Shown here piece by piece: positions 1-10,848 of a stretch of DNA of 64,000 nt; within the stretch, counting starts at the first letter, position 1; every line of letters begins with the position of its first letter. Where the stretch lies: positions 1 to 64,000 of the forward strand of contig AZYM01000117.1 of assembly GCA_000611715.1 (NCBI GenBank), given 5' to 3'. The DNA is from Scolecobasidium constrictum UM 578 (Eukaryota > Ascomycota > Dothideomycetes > Venturiales > Sympoventuriaceae). The notes below the pieces were generated by a model. That model was not told the origin of the DNA, did not search any database, and saw only the letters and a program-made list of their open reading frames with translations. Made by a program: the position numbers and the translations under genes.

Positions 1-1
1 G

Positions 2-70
2 GAGGAGGCGAAGAGGAAGAAGGAGGAGAATATGCGGCAGGTTGAGGCCGGGGGGAGTGCGCCTAGCTAG
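2..70 (+). CDS. possible 3' end of a gene cut by the window edge
   Basis: An open frame enters from the left edge and stops at a TAG at 68-70. It encodes a very charged Lys/Glu-rich tail of about 22 residues. No start or domain is visible, so this may be the C-terminus of a coiled-coil protein or simply purine-rich noncoding DNA. Weak call. Confidence 0.25.
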   Translation, partial: EEAKRKKEENMRQVEAGGSAPS

Positions 71-560
71 CGCGTGATGGTGGAATTGGGAGGGAAAAGG
101 TGGTGAACATGGCATGAGTGTATGATTGCTGGGACGAGAGTTGTGGTTACGCGCTTTGCCTTTGTTTCGCCCTTCTACGTATTTGTTGGCCAGCGCTCTG
201 CAGCAGAGAGTGGGTTATGGTACATTTGTCGTTTGTGCATGTTAAGCTAGCGGAATGAGCAACATGGCATGGCTGCATAATCTTCAGTGATTGTTGTGAT
301 TTCTCAATGACGAGTGGTCAGGTACCGCAATCTGAGCCTCATAGCACACAATCAAGGCAAAGATGTTACTCTATTGGGCCATTCTTGCGTGCTTGCAGAG
401 AGCTGCATGACACTTGCAGTCGCTTATCACCTAAGCCTGCGAACCGGTGTCACCATCTCCACAGCGGCAGTATTTGCAAAGAGTGCCTTGCGCGACATTG
501 AGACAGGCAATGCATATCAACTAGGAATCTCTTAGCAGCTTCTCCCTCGATGTACGCATC
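71..560. other. intergenic, no gene seen
   Basis: About 490 bases upstream of the GDP-mannose dehydratase gene. Only short overlapping ORFs with no recognisable protein are present. It presumably holds that gene's promoter, but I see no clear motif. Confidence 0.5.
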
Positions 561-1981
561 ATGGGATCCTCTCAGCCGTTAGAGGGCATTCCCGTCGCAT
601 TGGTCACAGGTGAATCTTCATTCTGCACCACTTCAACATCGCACTAAGCGTATCACAGGCTCGACGGGTCAAATAGCATCATATCTAGTGGAGCTACTGC
701 TGCAAAAGGGATATTTAGTCCATGGTCTATCTCGCAGCACGACTTCGATGGCCAATTGCCAGTACCGCGATGTGTACCAGTCCGAACGCGTGATATTGCA
801 CTACGGGGCCTTGGATGACGCAAAGTTCATATTGAATCTTGTAGGCGAGATCCGGCCCAACGAGATATACAACTTGGGTGCACAGAGCGCAGTCCATGCC
901 AGTTGGAGCTTGATGGAGGACACGTACAGGACGAACGTGCTTGGTCCTCTCAACCTTTTGGCAGCGATCCGGCAGACCGGGCAGGAACGGGGTTGTCGAA
1001 TCATACAGGTATGTACAAGTTCTGCAATTGTGCTCTGATCTAAAAAGGTGATGGAAATAGGCTGGCACATCTGAGATGTTCGGGCAATCCGCCGCCATGC
1101 CGCAGCATGAACTTTCGCCTTTTTCTCCTAGCACCCCGTATGCGACCTCCAAAGTCGCCGCGTATTGGATGATGAGGAACGCGAGATCCAAGTATGCAAT
1201 CGCCGCTTCCAATGCCATCATCTTCAACCACGAGTCCCCCAGACGAGGTACGCAGCTTATTCTTCATCTGAAATCGCTTGATCGCAACGCCCTGACAGGA
1301 ACGAACGCTAGACAAGATCGCCCGGACGCAGCTCTTTGCTGAAGGTATAGCGAAAGTTCACCTAGGAATTATTGACAGCATGGAAGTAGGAGATCCTTTT
1401 ACCATTCGAGACTGGGGCCATGCGAAGGATCTCGTGCGTGGACTGTGGATGACTCTGCAGCACGATACTGGCGATGACTTCGTATTTGCGGCCGGCGATC
1501 CGCATTCGATCCGAGACTTTCTCAATGCAGGGTTTGAGTGCGTAGGCACGAGATTAAAGTAAGCCTCCCTCGCGGAATTCGCCGGGTAGTATTGAGGATC
1601 GGGTTTGCTGATCCGGTGCTTCGCACATAGATGGATAGGCTCGGGTCTTGACGAAGTAGCCTTGGACACTCGTACCGGTAAGGTTTTGGTCAGGATCGAT
1701 CGCGCGCTATACAATACCGTTTCGCATAATCAATGGGGTGATCGGTCGAAGGCTGGGAAGATATTGGGATGGCATCCCGAGGTCAAATTTAGTGTGGGTG
1801 CTAGACCAATGTGATTGAGGCATACGAGATTGATAATGTATAGGAAATGGTGCGCGAGATGGTCACGAGTGCGCTCGATAGGATACGCGCAAATCAACAG
1901 CTGAAGAAAGCCACACGAGATAGCGGATCGAGGTCAGGGAGTGCAGTTGACAGCATGAGGCGATCGGCAAAGCTGGCGTGA
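561..1981 (+). CDS. gmd: GDP-mannose 4,6-dehydratase (SDR family)
   Basis: This enzyme converts GDP-D-mannose to GDP-4-dehydro-6-deoxy-mannose, the entry step to GDP-fucose and GDP-rhamnose-type sugars in the cytosol. Model: exons 561-609, 659-1008, 1061-1247, 1312-1558, 1631-1793 and 1844-1981, about 377 aa. Visible family motifs are the nucleotide-binding loop TGSTGQIASYL, NLGAQSAV, AGTSEMFG, the catalytic YATSK (YxxxK), FNHESPRR, RDWGHAKD and a C-terminal GWHPEVKF block. The family length is about 350-380 aa. Oddities: the usual GQDGSYL reads GQIASYL. The intron after ESPRR has two acceptors. The one at 1298 keeps the expected RRG but shifts frame to an early stop; the one at 1311 keeps frame but deletes part of the RRGExFVTRKI loop. 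The identity is firm; whether the enzyme is active is uncertain. No GDP-fucose synthase or rhamnose reductase lies in the window. Confidence 0.85.
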
Positions 1982-2200
1982 GATTTTCTGCATGGTGGTG
2001 AGATCCTCGCTTGCGACGTGCTTTAGGGGACTGGAGTATAGATGGTAGATCTTTGGCTTCATGGCGCGATCTTAGAGCTTCAGAAGATAGATCATGGATG
2101 CGATGCGTCTGAACACCTTTGACATGTTCTGAGATTCCAGATGAATGCAGGACCCAACACGTTGGTCGATCTTGTCTGTTCGAAACCGACCCATCTAGCG

Positions 2201-3528
2201 CTACAGGCTGAGAAAAGGCTTCTCGCCGATACCGACAGCTCGAACTCCTACACGCGGGCCGTTGTGGTCGTATGTCGCCGTGTGAAAACACGAACGGTTA
2301 TCCCAAATAGCGACGTCGTTCTTAGTCCATTTGTAGCGTACCTGATGATGTTAGTAAGTTGTAACACCTGTTGTGATAGCCAATGCATCGAGGATGGACC
2401 TACTTGAAGATCATGATTGTCCGTCAATGTGTTCTGGATCATGTTGATGATCCAATTGCTCTCGGATTCCGTCACTTGATTGACTTGGTGCAGATGCTGG
2501 CCAAATGCGAAGATGGACTTGCGCCCAGTGACTGGAATGGTCCGTATCAGAGGATGAATGGCTTCATATTCCTGGTTTGTGTTGTCCGGAGATCCACGCG
2601 GACCTTGGTAAAGATCGAAATTGTTCCTCATCGCGGTTTCTCGATACAGTGGTTGCCGGAACGTTACTGTCAACGTCTGCAAGAAGTTCTGGACCGGCTG
2701 TGAGAGCCGCTCAAACATTTCATATCCGGACGCCCATAGCGTGTCGCATATCGAGACGTCAGTACAGACCAACGAGGGGCTGCAGGCAGCTTGTAGACGA
2801 ACCTCCTGTTGGTGGTGTCTCAACGACTTTGAGAATGATGTAGTCTGATGGCACATTCTTGATATGTGTCAGTCTGTACTCGCTATCAACGCAGGTTGAC
2901 GGGGTCGCACCTCGAACGACGTGTCGTTATGCCAAAAGCGGACCGACGCAGGCTTGACGGAAGACCTTCCAGGAGGCGTTGCGAAGCGATCTTGATATCT
3001 TTTGGCTCCATGTCGAGAAGAAATGACCGAGATCTCGTTATCGTCTGTCACATCCGAGAGCTCCTTGTTCTCATTTAGGGAGGCGTTCATCCTTCTGCGC
3101 GTTAGCGACGTTTTGTTGCCAAGAGGAATGATCTTTCACATCGGATGGATGTGCAAACGCGAGGTAGATGGCTTTCCAGTACTCACACCAAGCCTGTGAG
3201 CTAGATCCTTTTGTTGTGCAGCCGACAGGTTCTGGTTCCTGAAGAAGACCACGCCTCGTCGCGACACTGTGAAGCTGGTCTCAGCATAGCCCTCTTCCAT
3301 CGGCATCTAATGGTGGAGGGGAAGCTCACCAGTGATAGCCAGGTCCTTGATAAAGTCGTCGGAGTCAAGAAGCCTTACCAGATCAAGATCGTGATATTCT
3401 CTACCGATGTTGGTGGTCAAGTCCGTGAATTCATATTCGTCATCGAGATAGCCGTGAGAAAGTTGGACTTTTGGCGGAGGTTGAACATAGTTGCGAATGT
3501 TGTAGATGTCGTCAATATCGTAAACCAT
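2201..3528 (-). CDS. TauD/TfdA-family Fe(II)/2-oxoglutarate dioxygenase with one abnormal splice site
   Basis: A taurine/sulfonate or alpha-keto acid dioxygenase-like enzyme that oxidises a small substrate using 2-oxoglutarate and iron. Six exons by eye: 3528-3330, 3266-3140, 3094-2911, 2857-2803, 2744-2404 and 2341-2201, giving 348 aa in frame. Motifs: VSRRGVVFFRNQ, DNEISVIS, the iron ligands in FWHNDTSFE (HxD), ETPPTGG-DTLWASGYE, HPLIRTIPVTGRKS, and the distal His region DVAIWDNRSCFHTATYDH with the 2-oxoglutarate Arg in GVRAVGIGEKP. The fourth intron (2745-2802) has a good GT donor and a TACTGAC branch site, but ends CG where AG is required. Normal splicing should therefore fail and shift frame unless the base is an error. 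The family call is solid; the substrate is unknown. Confidence 0.8.
2745..2802 (-). other. 58-base intron with a CG acceptor
   Basis: Read on the minus strand, it starts GTTCGT and carries TACTGAC near the 3' end, but its last two bases are CG. Removing exactly these 58 bases restores the conserved PPTGG-DTLWASG block and the whole reading frame. No AG nearby gives an in-frame alternative. Confidence 0.7.
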
Positions 3529-3971
3529 GGTGAAATGAGCTCAAATCGAAGAGACAGATGAGTATCGCTGGAGATGAAAGTCCTCAGTCCACGCAAGGCG
3601 AACTGCCGTGTAGAGGGCGGGGAAGCTTAAGACCATAAGCGTTTTCGGCGGAGCATGCAGCTTGAGAATGTCTGCCAATGCAATGTAATCCTGCCTGCAT
3701 ATCATGTATCAAAGTCGTTGATTCGCAGCAAGCAAGGCGCCCAATTTGATAGGCAAAGAAATAAAGAGATGCCGCCTTAACCGGCCCATTGTCACGTTGT
3801 GCCACGCTGGCTGACTATGCTTTCCTTGCCAGCACAAGTTCGTCTACCAACGACATAGATAGTGACATATCAGAGAAGTGGATGATGGTGAGCAGTCCTC
3901 TGGCAGAGTGAAGCGACTACAACCGCCCCAGAATTATCGTGCTTCCGCCAGCAATGATGGTCTATCGCGTT
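3529..3971. other. intergenic between dioxygenase and MFS transporter
   Basis: About 440 bases. No coding segment is recognised. It should contain the promoter of the minus-strand dioxygenase gene and the 3' end of the transporter gene. Confidence 0.5.
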
Positions 3972-5793
3972 CTAAGCCTGATGGACACGGAAATGGAGTA
4001 AAGGTGCTGCACTGGTAACATATAGGATAGCACCGACAACAAAGGGAACGGAGGCGCCAACATTGCCGAATTTGAGGCCCAGAGCGAACGAGGCGTGCAT
4101 CAATGATCCTGCCAAAAGCGCGCCCACTGCGTCAACAACGGATAGGAAAGTCCATAAGACAGCGACCTGCTCTGTGTTTACGCATGCCACCAGGAACGAC
4201 TGAAGTGCCTGGCGATAGCCGCCTCCTAGTGTGAATATCCCAACGGCTGTCGACGATGAATGGGTTAGTCTGCGATCATGAACACAACTTGTAAACACAT
4301 ACCGGTGATGGACATCCAAGGCGCTGCGCTGAATGCCAGGAGTATAGCGCCACCGATCAAGAAGCAGACACTTAACAGTGCCAATCTGAGATCAGCTGCC
4401 CCGGCTATGCCTGACACCCTGCTGGAGAGCTTGCCATGTACGAATGGCCCAGCCCAAGCAAAGACAAACACACTTAATGCAGCAGAAAGAGATAATATAT
4501 ATCCCGACTAAAAAGCGTTAGGATCCCAGCCTTTGAGAGCATGCGCACCCTCACCTGAGCAAGTTCCCATTGAAACCTAACAGACATCAATTGAAGAACC
4601 AGCTCATAAATGGAATGCGATATCTTGTTAACCAGTAGCGCCAGGATTGGAATGTAGATGGCCCGAAAGGAAGCAAGATCTTGGCTGATTCGTTTTAATG
4701 ATGCTCTTAAAGTGTCGAATAGCCGCTGGCGTCTGTGATCAGGATGGCGCCGCCTCGGACTCATCGCATCTGTGGTCCGGATTGAGCCATCTAATCCTTC
4801 GTATACAGATTGTTGAGTATTGTTGATAGCCGATATAACAGGGTAGCAGCAAATTTCGAACGGTATTCCGAGGATGAATGGTAGTAATGGTCCATGGCGT
4901 TCCATAAGCAGTGATCCGAGTGTGGGAGCCACAATCTCAGAGGCGATCATGGCTACGCCCATATAGAAGTAGACGCGAGCTCTGCCAAATGATTAGCACC
5001 GAGCAACATCTTTTCTAGTGTCATCTATGCTGTTAATACCTCTCCTTGTCTCGCGCTACATCCGTAATGATCACGTAGATGATTGAGTTCAGGATAGAAG
5101 GTCCGCCACCAATAACTCGCGCAACAACTGCGACTTGTACGAGTCGCGTTGGAAATAATCGAAAGTTGTAACCTGACTCGATTCAGCGGATGCTCAAAAG
5201 AAGCAAAGCAAGCTAATGTGGAACTTCCGACTCACAAATATAGAGGGTGAGCGCATCTTCTAGGATTACACCAGTCAGTGCCAACAAAGCTACTAAGCGC
5301 CGTCCCTTCTTGTCCGCTAATATTCCGTATGGTAGGGCAAGCAGAACACCTTAGGCTCTGTGTCAGAACCTATTCGTCCATGACCAAAGTCCGCATACTC
5401 ACTCGGAACGCCGCCGAGGAACGCCAGCCAACCCTTCAGGCTGGCAAGTTGGACCTGAATTTCGCGTTGCTTGCAATATTTCTCCTCGATGGCTCCATCG
5501 GGCGGAACTTGACTCGGCTCATGTATCGCAAAGTATTCTCTGCATAGCCCAAGTTCAAAGAGTCGAGTTTTCGCCGCTATACGTAGGAAACTCGCAAAAT
5601 GTACGAATAGAATCGTGGTCGCGCACAGGATGAAGATCTTGTATCTGTTTCCATTCGGGCATATCGTTTTGCGTCTCTCGCCGACCTCAATCTCTGGAGC
5701 TTCCGTGTTGTCCTCAAGAAGGCTCACTGACTCAGATGAAAAGCGCGTTGGCTCAGAAGCTTGTTGGGTTTGTGTGTCAGAGCTATCCGCCAT
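3972..5793 (-). CDS. MFS transporter
   Basis: A polytopic membrane protein for export or uptake of a small molecule. Six exons (5793-5403, 5349-5236, 5172-5040, 4981-4555, 4507-4303, 4246-3972) give 514 aa with clean GT-AG junctions. After an acidic cytosolic N-terminus of about 50 residues come hydrophobic segments, with the MFS loop signature GILADKKGRR between TM2 and TM3. A second half follows a central loop (about residues 250-290). It resembles the fungal MFS group with a long TM1-TM2 loop (the proton-coupled folate transporter-like group), but the substrate cannot be read. It lies in tandem with the dioxygenase and methyltransferase on the same strand, so a shared pathway is possible. 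Confidence 0.8.
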
Positions 5794-5978
5794 ACTGCGT
5801 CAAGGTAGGCATCCAGACGCTGAACCACGAGCTCGTTCATACAAGAGATCATGAGATGGCTGTGAAATGCATCACTGGTCTTCGTATTGATTGAGTACAA
5901 AGTGGAAGCATCACCTGAGTATATCCAAGAACGAAACGGTGAGACGTCTTGGCCTTAAAGCCTCAGGCGGACATCTAT

Positions 5979-6916
5979 CTATTCACGTACTACCCCCGTA
6001 CTGTTATGACGTAGCCTGAAAGCCAGAATCTGCGGAATCTGATCCGCCCAGTTTTCCCAGGAAAACTCACCACGCGCTCGTTTTGGCATGTCTTTGAGAG
6101 ACAGCTCGTCGAGCTTGTCTAACAAGAAACCCGATGACAAGAAAGGCCCGAGAAGCTCGTGCAGCGATCGATGGAAGTATACCTGAACGCGTAAGCACGC
6201 GAAGCTACTCAGAATTCGGAGAAAAGGGCACCTGAGACTCTGGCTGATACTGCAGTCCTCTGCCCATCGAAGGTCCCGTGTCAAGGTATTTCTCAACCTT
6301 CACAGAGTACATACGCTCGAACCGACCGGTGGCTTGATCCAGCCTGAAGTCGATTGAGCGACTCGCGCCCGCTGAAAAGAAGGCTGGATGCAAGACAGTC
6401 ACTGCCACAACACCATTCGGCTTGACTAAAAGACCCAAGTTTCGAGCAAGCACATCAATCCTCGGTATATCCATCAGGACCATGTTGATCACAACGTTGT
6501 CGAAAACTCCATGCTGGAGCTCATTAGTTCTGCCAGGAGAACGGAATGCCTTCTAAGCCTACCTCATTGGCAAATGCCTGTAAGTCTGCGTCAACAGTGA
6601 CATCGAGCCTCGCAAAATCTAGGCGGCCATCGACGTTGCCACGGTCCTTTGCCCTTTCGAGCATCTGCTCGCTGGCATCTGTGACGACAACGAGACTGCC
6701 TCGAGATGCGGCATGCCTGGCCCACTGACCGGAACCTGCGCCCAGTTCTAGGGTCCTCTTGTCAGCTTCAAGCTCACAATAGCTGTCCAGCACGGGTTCC
6801 TCAAGCATCAGGTAGAAGGCATCCTGTGCTTCACCCCTATAGCTGTCCCAGTACGATGCGTTGGCGTCCCAGGAAGCTCGAGAGAGGTCTTCTAGGCTCG
6901 GTTTGGGGTTTTGCAT
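5979..6916 (-). CDS. SAM-dependent methyltransferase (class I)
   Basis: It transfers methyl from S-adenosylmethionine to an unidentified small molecule. Three exons (6916-6563, 6513-6232, 6182-5979) encode 279 aa. The start is the ATG giving MQNPKPSLED; upstream in-frame codons are not ATG. Motif I is LELGAGSGQWARHAASRG, the acidic strand-2 end is VVVTDASEQML, and the strand-4 motif is INMVLMDIP, followed by LLVKPNGVVAVTVLHP. The C-terminus has the FSWENW element common in small-molecule methyltransferases. The second intron-exon boundary uses a branch-like AACTAATG. It is divergently transcribed from the next gene with about 160 bases between starts. Confidence 0.82.
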
Positions 6917-7077
6917 TGCGGTATGGTCCGACAAGTCCGTTCTTTTCTGTTGTCGTGCAAGAGATAAATATCTTACCGGTCAAGCCCACTTGTCTCAGAT
7001 GTCTCATTTGGTCGTGCTGCATATGCAGAAGCAATGCAAGCTGCCGACCCCTGGGAGTGCATTGTGTTGCAATCGTG
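6917..7077. promoter_or_regulatory. short divergent promoter region
   Basis: The 161 bases separating the divergent start codons of the methyltransferase and the nucleotidyltransferase-like gene must hold both promoters. No specific operator was recognised. Confidence 0.45.
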
Positions 7078-8027
7078 ATGGCCGATTCACCACAGGCTAT
7101 ACTTCGCGACGAGCCTCGCGGCTATATTGTTCCTAGACTTCTGGAGCTGTTACACTCTTGGATGCGACGCTACTTCACTCCGAGCATTATGTCATCTCAG
7201 TATGCTCATCAGAATTATGTCCATATTGATACACCTTCAACCAAAGCAGAACACAGAGCCGCTGTAGAGGCAGCCACATACGCCACAAGCATCCTTGCAC
7301 GATCACTGAACCCTCAAGTCCGATGGGCGTTCCGAGGATGCATTGCTTATAAATGCCACGTGCAGAGCGACGTATATACTCGCTACACTGATGTGAGTAG
7401 CCAACGACTACCAGGACACTCGTTCCTAGCAGCTGAACTCTTTAGGACGTGGACATCATCATCGACTCCAAGGAATATGGATATATAGACGATATCGAGG
7501 ATGCATTAATGCACGCCGATGCACAGAAATTCCGGAAAGTTCTGTCGCCTTCTCGACTGTTGAAAGTGCATTACCATTCCGATGATGGCCATATCGTACG
7601 ATTCGACATATATAACAGTACAATGCACAGCACGGGAGCAGGAGTCTATCATGGCTTCAAGATCGAGCACTGTGTGCTCATAGAAGAATCAATCGCTCAA
7701 AGCCTGACCGATCAGCACTTACCAGTTATGAGCTTGCTTGCACTTGTGGACATGAAGTTGGTGGCATATCTTGAGCGCAGGCAAGCGAAAGATTTCGAAG
7801 ACATCTTCTTTGCACTGTGGGAGAAAAATCTCGGAGTGAACGCGGGATTACCGTGGTTCCAGCAAAATGTCTCTCGCCACGAGGATCTCGTATCTGGTGA
7901 ACTCATGGAGCGGGCGCAGCAGCACAGGTCTCTCATGCGGACAGACCAAATTTCACCATGTTTCGACGCCAACCTGGCCATAGTCAGAGGCGTTGAGACC
8001 CGCACAGCGAACAACGTCAAGCACTAA
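7078..8027 (+). CDS. nucleotidyltransferase-fold protein, unknown role
   Basis: Two exons (7078-7392, 7446-8027) encode 298 aa. The segment around residues 90-112 reads as a Gly-containing strand-loop (FRGCIAYK) followed by RYTDDVDIIIDS, which resembles the G...D-x-D centre of nucleotidyltransferases (AbiEii/MNT-like). Later LPVMSLLALVDMKLVAYLERRQAKDFEDIFF fits the helix with Lys and the R..KD..D pattern that closes such domains. No signal peptide or membrane segment is present. The family assignment is inference from these motifs, not a firm match. Start: first ATG in frame after the divergent promoter. The product could be a stand-alone nucleotidyltransferase of unknown target. Confidence 0.6.
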
Positions 8028-8411
8028 GTATTTTTTGCATCCAATTTGCTTTTACTGCAGAGAACTCAGCTTTGTTTCGATGGCGGGGTAATATCAACAT
8101 GTGCGTTGGCATGGGATCAGGCTGAGATGGCTTAGACCTGTTCCGACTGGCTGCCTCATTGGTAGATAAGCAGTGCGAGATTCCTATGATTGGTTCCTGT
8201 ACCCGAAATCATACTCGTGCATGGTTGCCTGCCAGGACGATGCATTCGATTGCCTTGCGAATGTGCTTTGTTTCTCTGAAGATGCAGCTCGCCCTGTGGC
8301 CGCGAGCTGCCTCGCTGGCCGCTGACCGCTTCGCCCCCGGAGTCTTGAGCTTGGCCACGATACAAGTTTAAACATTGCGACGACTTGTGCGGATATCTGA
8401 TCGAGGCAGCT
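8028..8411. other. intergenic
   Basis: About 380 bases between two plus-strand genes. No coding segment is supported. Confidence 0.45.
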
Positions 8412-10848
8412 ATGGATCCTTTAACGATCACTGTCAGCATACTTGCGCTGCTCAAGACATCTCGGTCTATCTACAAGTTTGGCCGAGCCGCAAGCAAATC
8501 CCAGGAGGAGATAGAGCCATTACTGCACGAGCTTGTCGAAGTCGAGGCTGTCGTTTCGCGCATCAAAGGCCTCTTAGAAACATACACACTACCTGCCGAC
8601 AACGCTGCAGTCGTCAGGGTCAACGATGAGCTCAAGAAGACGTTGCAGCAGATTGCAGACACTAAGCTGTATCTCGATACGAAGTTATACTCGCCAGTCC
8701 AGACTTCTGCTAGCAGCGCCGCGACTGCCATTGCAGGAGCTTCCCCACAAGCAAGTTCCGTTAATGCCCGGCTCCCTCAAGGCAAGGCCAAGCCACTCAG
8801 TATCGCAAAGCGCAAGAATAAAATCAAGAAGAAAGCGGAAGAGCTCTGCGAGGCTCGACAAAAATTGACAGATGCTTTCTCTGCGCTTCACACGTACGTG
8901 TCGTGTTTTCCAACCTTTCATGCTATGACTGATACCGATATGCAGACTTGCGCTGCAGACTGTCCAAGAGGACGTACGCAATGCACGTTCTAGCATCGAG
9001 GAACTTCCTAGAACACTGCTGGAGTATAGTCTGCAAGCGCAACAAGTTGTCCTGGATAAGCTTCGTCAGTGTCTAAGTGAGGAATTCGCAGGAGCAACGC
9101 AGAGATTGAGACTGCTTCCCCAATTCCAGCCCACTCCGCAAGCACCAGCCAGTCGTCTCCTAAAAAGCCCTCCATCACGAAAACGAAGAGTGACTGGAGT
9201 CTCGTTAGATCACGGACGGGTGTATAAGGCTCTGCGCCAGGCTGAAGAGTCGGATGAGACCGATGGAGATGATTCAAGGAGCTGGAGCACTCTCTCGAAT
9301 GATGGCAATACTTCGGACACTGCCAGTGTCATCTCATCGGAAGGTACTCTCCTCAACAGTGACACGCAGGCTGAGCTCTTAAGCGTTCGACTCGAAAGAC
9401 TGGCCACAGGACCTTATACAACATTTGAGGCATCGTCTTCATGGTTCCCAGAGACATACACACAAAAGACAAGGGTTCCGAGGTTTCTCTGCGCTAGGTA
9501 CGTTGCGAAAGGCGATTGTTGCCCACTTGATGCAAAGTGCCTAACGTAATGCAGGTATTACATCGGCCCGAATGGGAACGAACCTGAACACTTAGAGTGG
9601 CATGTCTGGTGGAGAGCATCTGCAAGAGATTGGAGAATGATCCGCATCACTTATACCGAGGACGAAGGCGGCGCCCATCTCAAAGAGACATTATCGCACG
9701 CTAGTTGGAATCCTCAATACCTCTGGACCTCTCCAACACAGTTGCAGCTTCCCTGTCCGGTGCCCCGATTGGAAGAGATCATATCCGATGAAGCTCACCG
9801 AGACCACGACGTGATCAATCTTTCCGTGAACTCCAGGCAACCTTCGGCCACGGATCCAGTCATGGCAAACGAGTCTCGCCCTTATCAGCCAGACTTGGAG
9901 ATGCCACCGACTTCATATCGCTCCGCAAATTACTTGATGGATGTAGAAGACCTTGGTTGTCGTGTCATACAGGAGCGGGAGGTAGTGACTGAGAGGATCA
10001 TTTCGGGCTTCACGGCGCGCGTTATCATCGATGGCAAGCCTTGCGTCGAAAAAAAGCTTCCGCTAGCTCCTTTTCACCTCAACCCATTCCTTTACGAGCT
10101 GAAAGCAGTATGGCTTTTGCGTGGCTGCACTGGCATTGTTGATTTTATCGGAGTCAAGGTGGACAACGAGCGGAAGCGGCTCCAAGGATTTATCAGAGGA
10201 TGCGAGGATGACGATCTCTCGCAAGTGCTCCAAGACAGGTCTCAACAAGGCCAAAAGCTCTCGTGGTCCGCGAAAGAGAGGTGGGCCGGTCAGTTGATCC
10301 AAGGCGTTTATCATGCACATGCAAAAGGACTGGTCATTGGGACATTAGACCCCAATGAAATTGGTATACATGATGACCAAGCACGGATCTTACATGTTGG
10401 CCACGGAGTCTGTCCCTTGTCAAGTGGGTGTCTGGCGCCTGAATTGAGGAATCTCGTGGCGAACGGCAGAATGCTCGAGGACAAGAACATGACGGCCAGG
10501 CAGGACGTTTTCGCGCTTGGGCTCGTTCTATGGATCATCGCGTGGACTGACTATCCGCAGCATCTAGACGTGAATTCTCGGCTTCGTGGACGACGACCAT
10601 GGTGGAAGCAGTTGTTCTGTAGAGCAGCGAGGTGCCGGTTCGGGAACGTTGAGATCGAATCCAGCGCATGTACTGACGAGCATGTCGATCCTATCGACCT
10701 GCCGCCTCTTCCGCCGTCGGTGCCGATTTACTATCAGCATATAATTAACCGCTGCCGAGCAACGCTACCACAACAGCGTGCGACTGCTGGTGAGGTCAAG
10801 CAGCTGTACAAACGTGGCGCTAAAGACCTGGGCCGGCGCCGGAGGTGA
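8412..10848 (+). CDS. STAND/HeLo-like N-terminal domain fused to a pseudokinase
   Basis: Three exons (8412-8893, 8946-9497, 9555-10848) give 775 aa. Residues 1 to about 110 (MDPLTITVSILALLKTS, helical, with a long amphipathic coiled segment) match the fungal N-terminal domain of STAND proteins, related to HeLo-like membrane-active domains. The middle, about 230-330, is Ser/Asp-rich and disordered. About 500-760 resembles a protein kinase fold. There is a beta-strand Lys in KPCVEKKLPL, and HAKGLVIGTLDPNEIGI stands where HRDLKxxN is expected. HVGHG stands in place of DFG, then CLAPELR (APE) and DVFALGLVLW. The catalytic Asp of HRD and the metal-binding DFG are missing, so it is probably a pseudokinase. 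Likely signalling or cell-death related by analogy only. No NACHT or repeat domain is present. Confidence 0.75.

Noticed and set aside
727..1227. 166-codon minus-strand ORF across GDP-mannose dehydratase
   Set aside because: Antisense shadow of conserved exons.
6706..7488. 260-codon plus-strand ORF
   Set aside because: Its first 124 codons are antisense to the methyltransferase; only the part from 7078 is used as a real exon.
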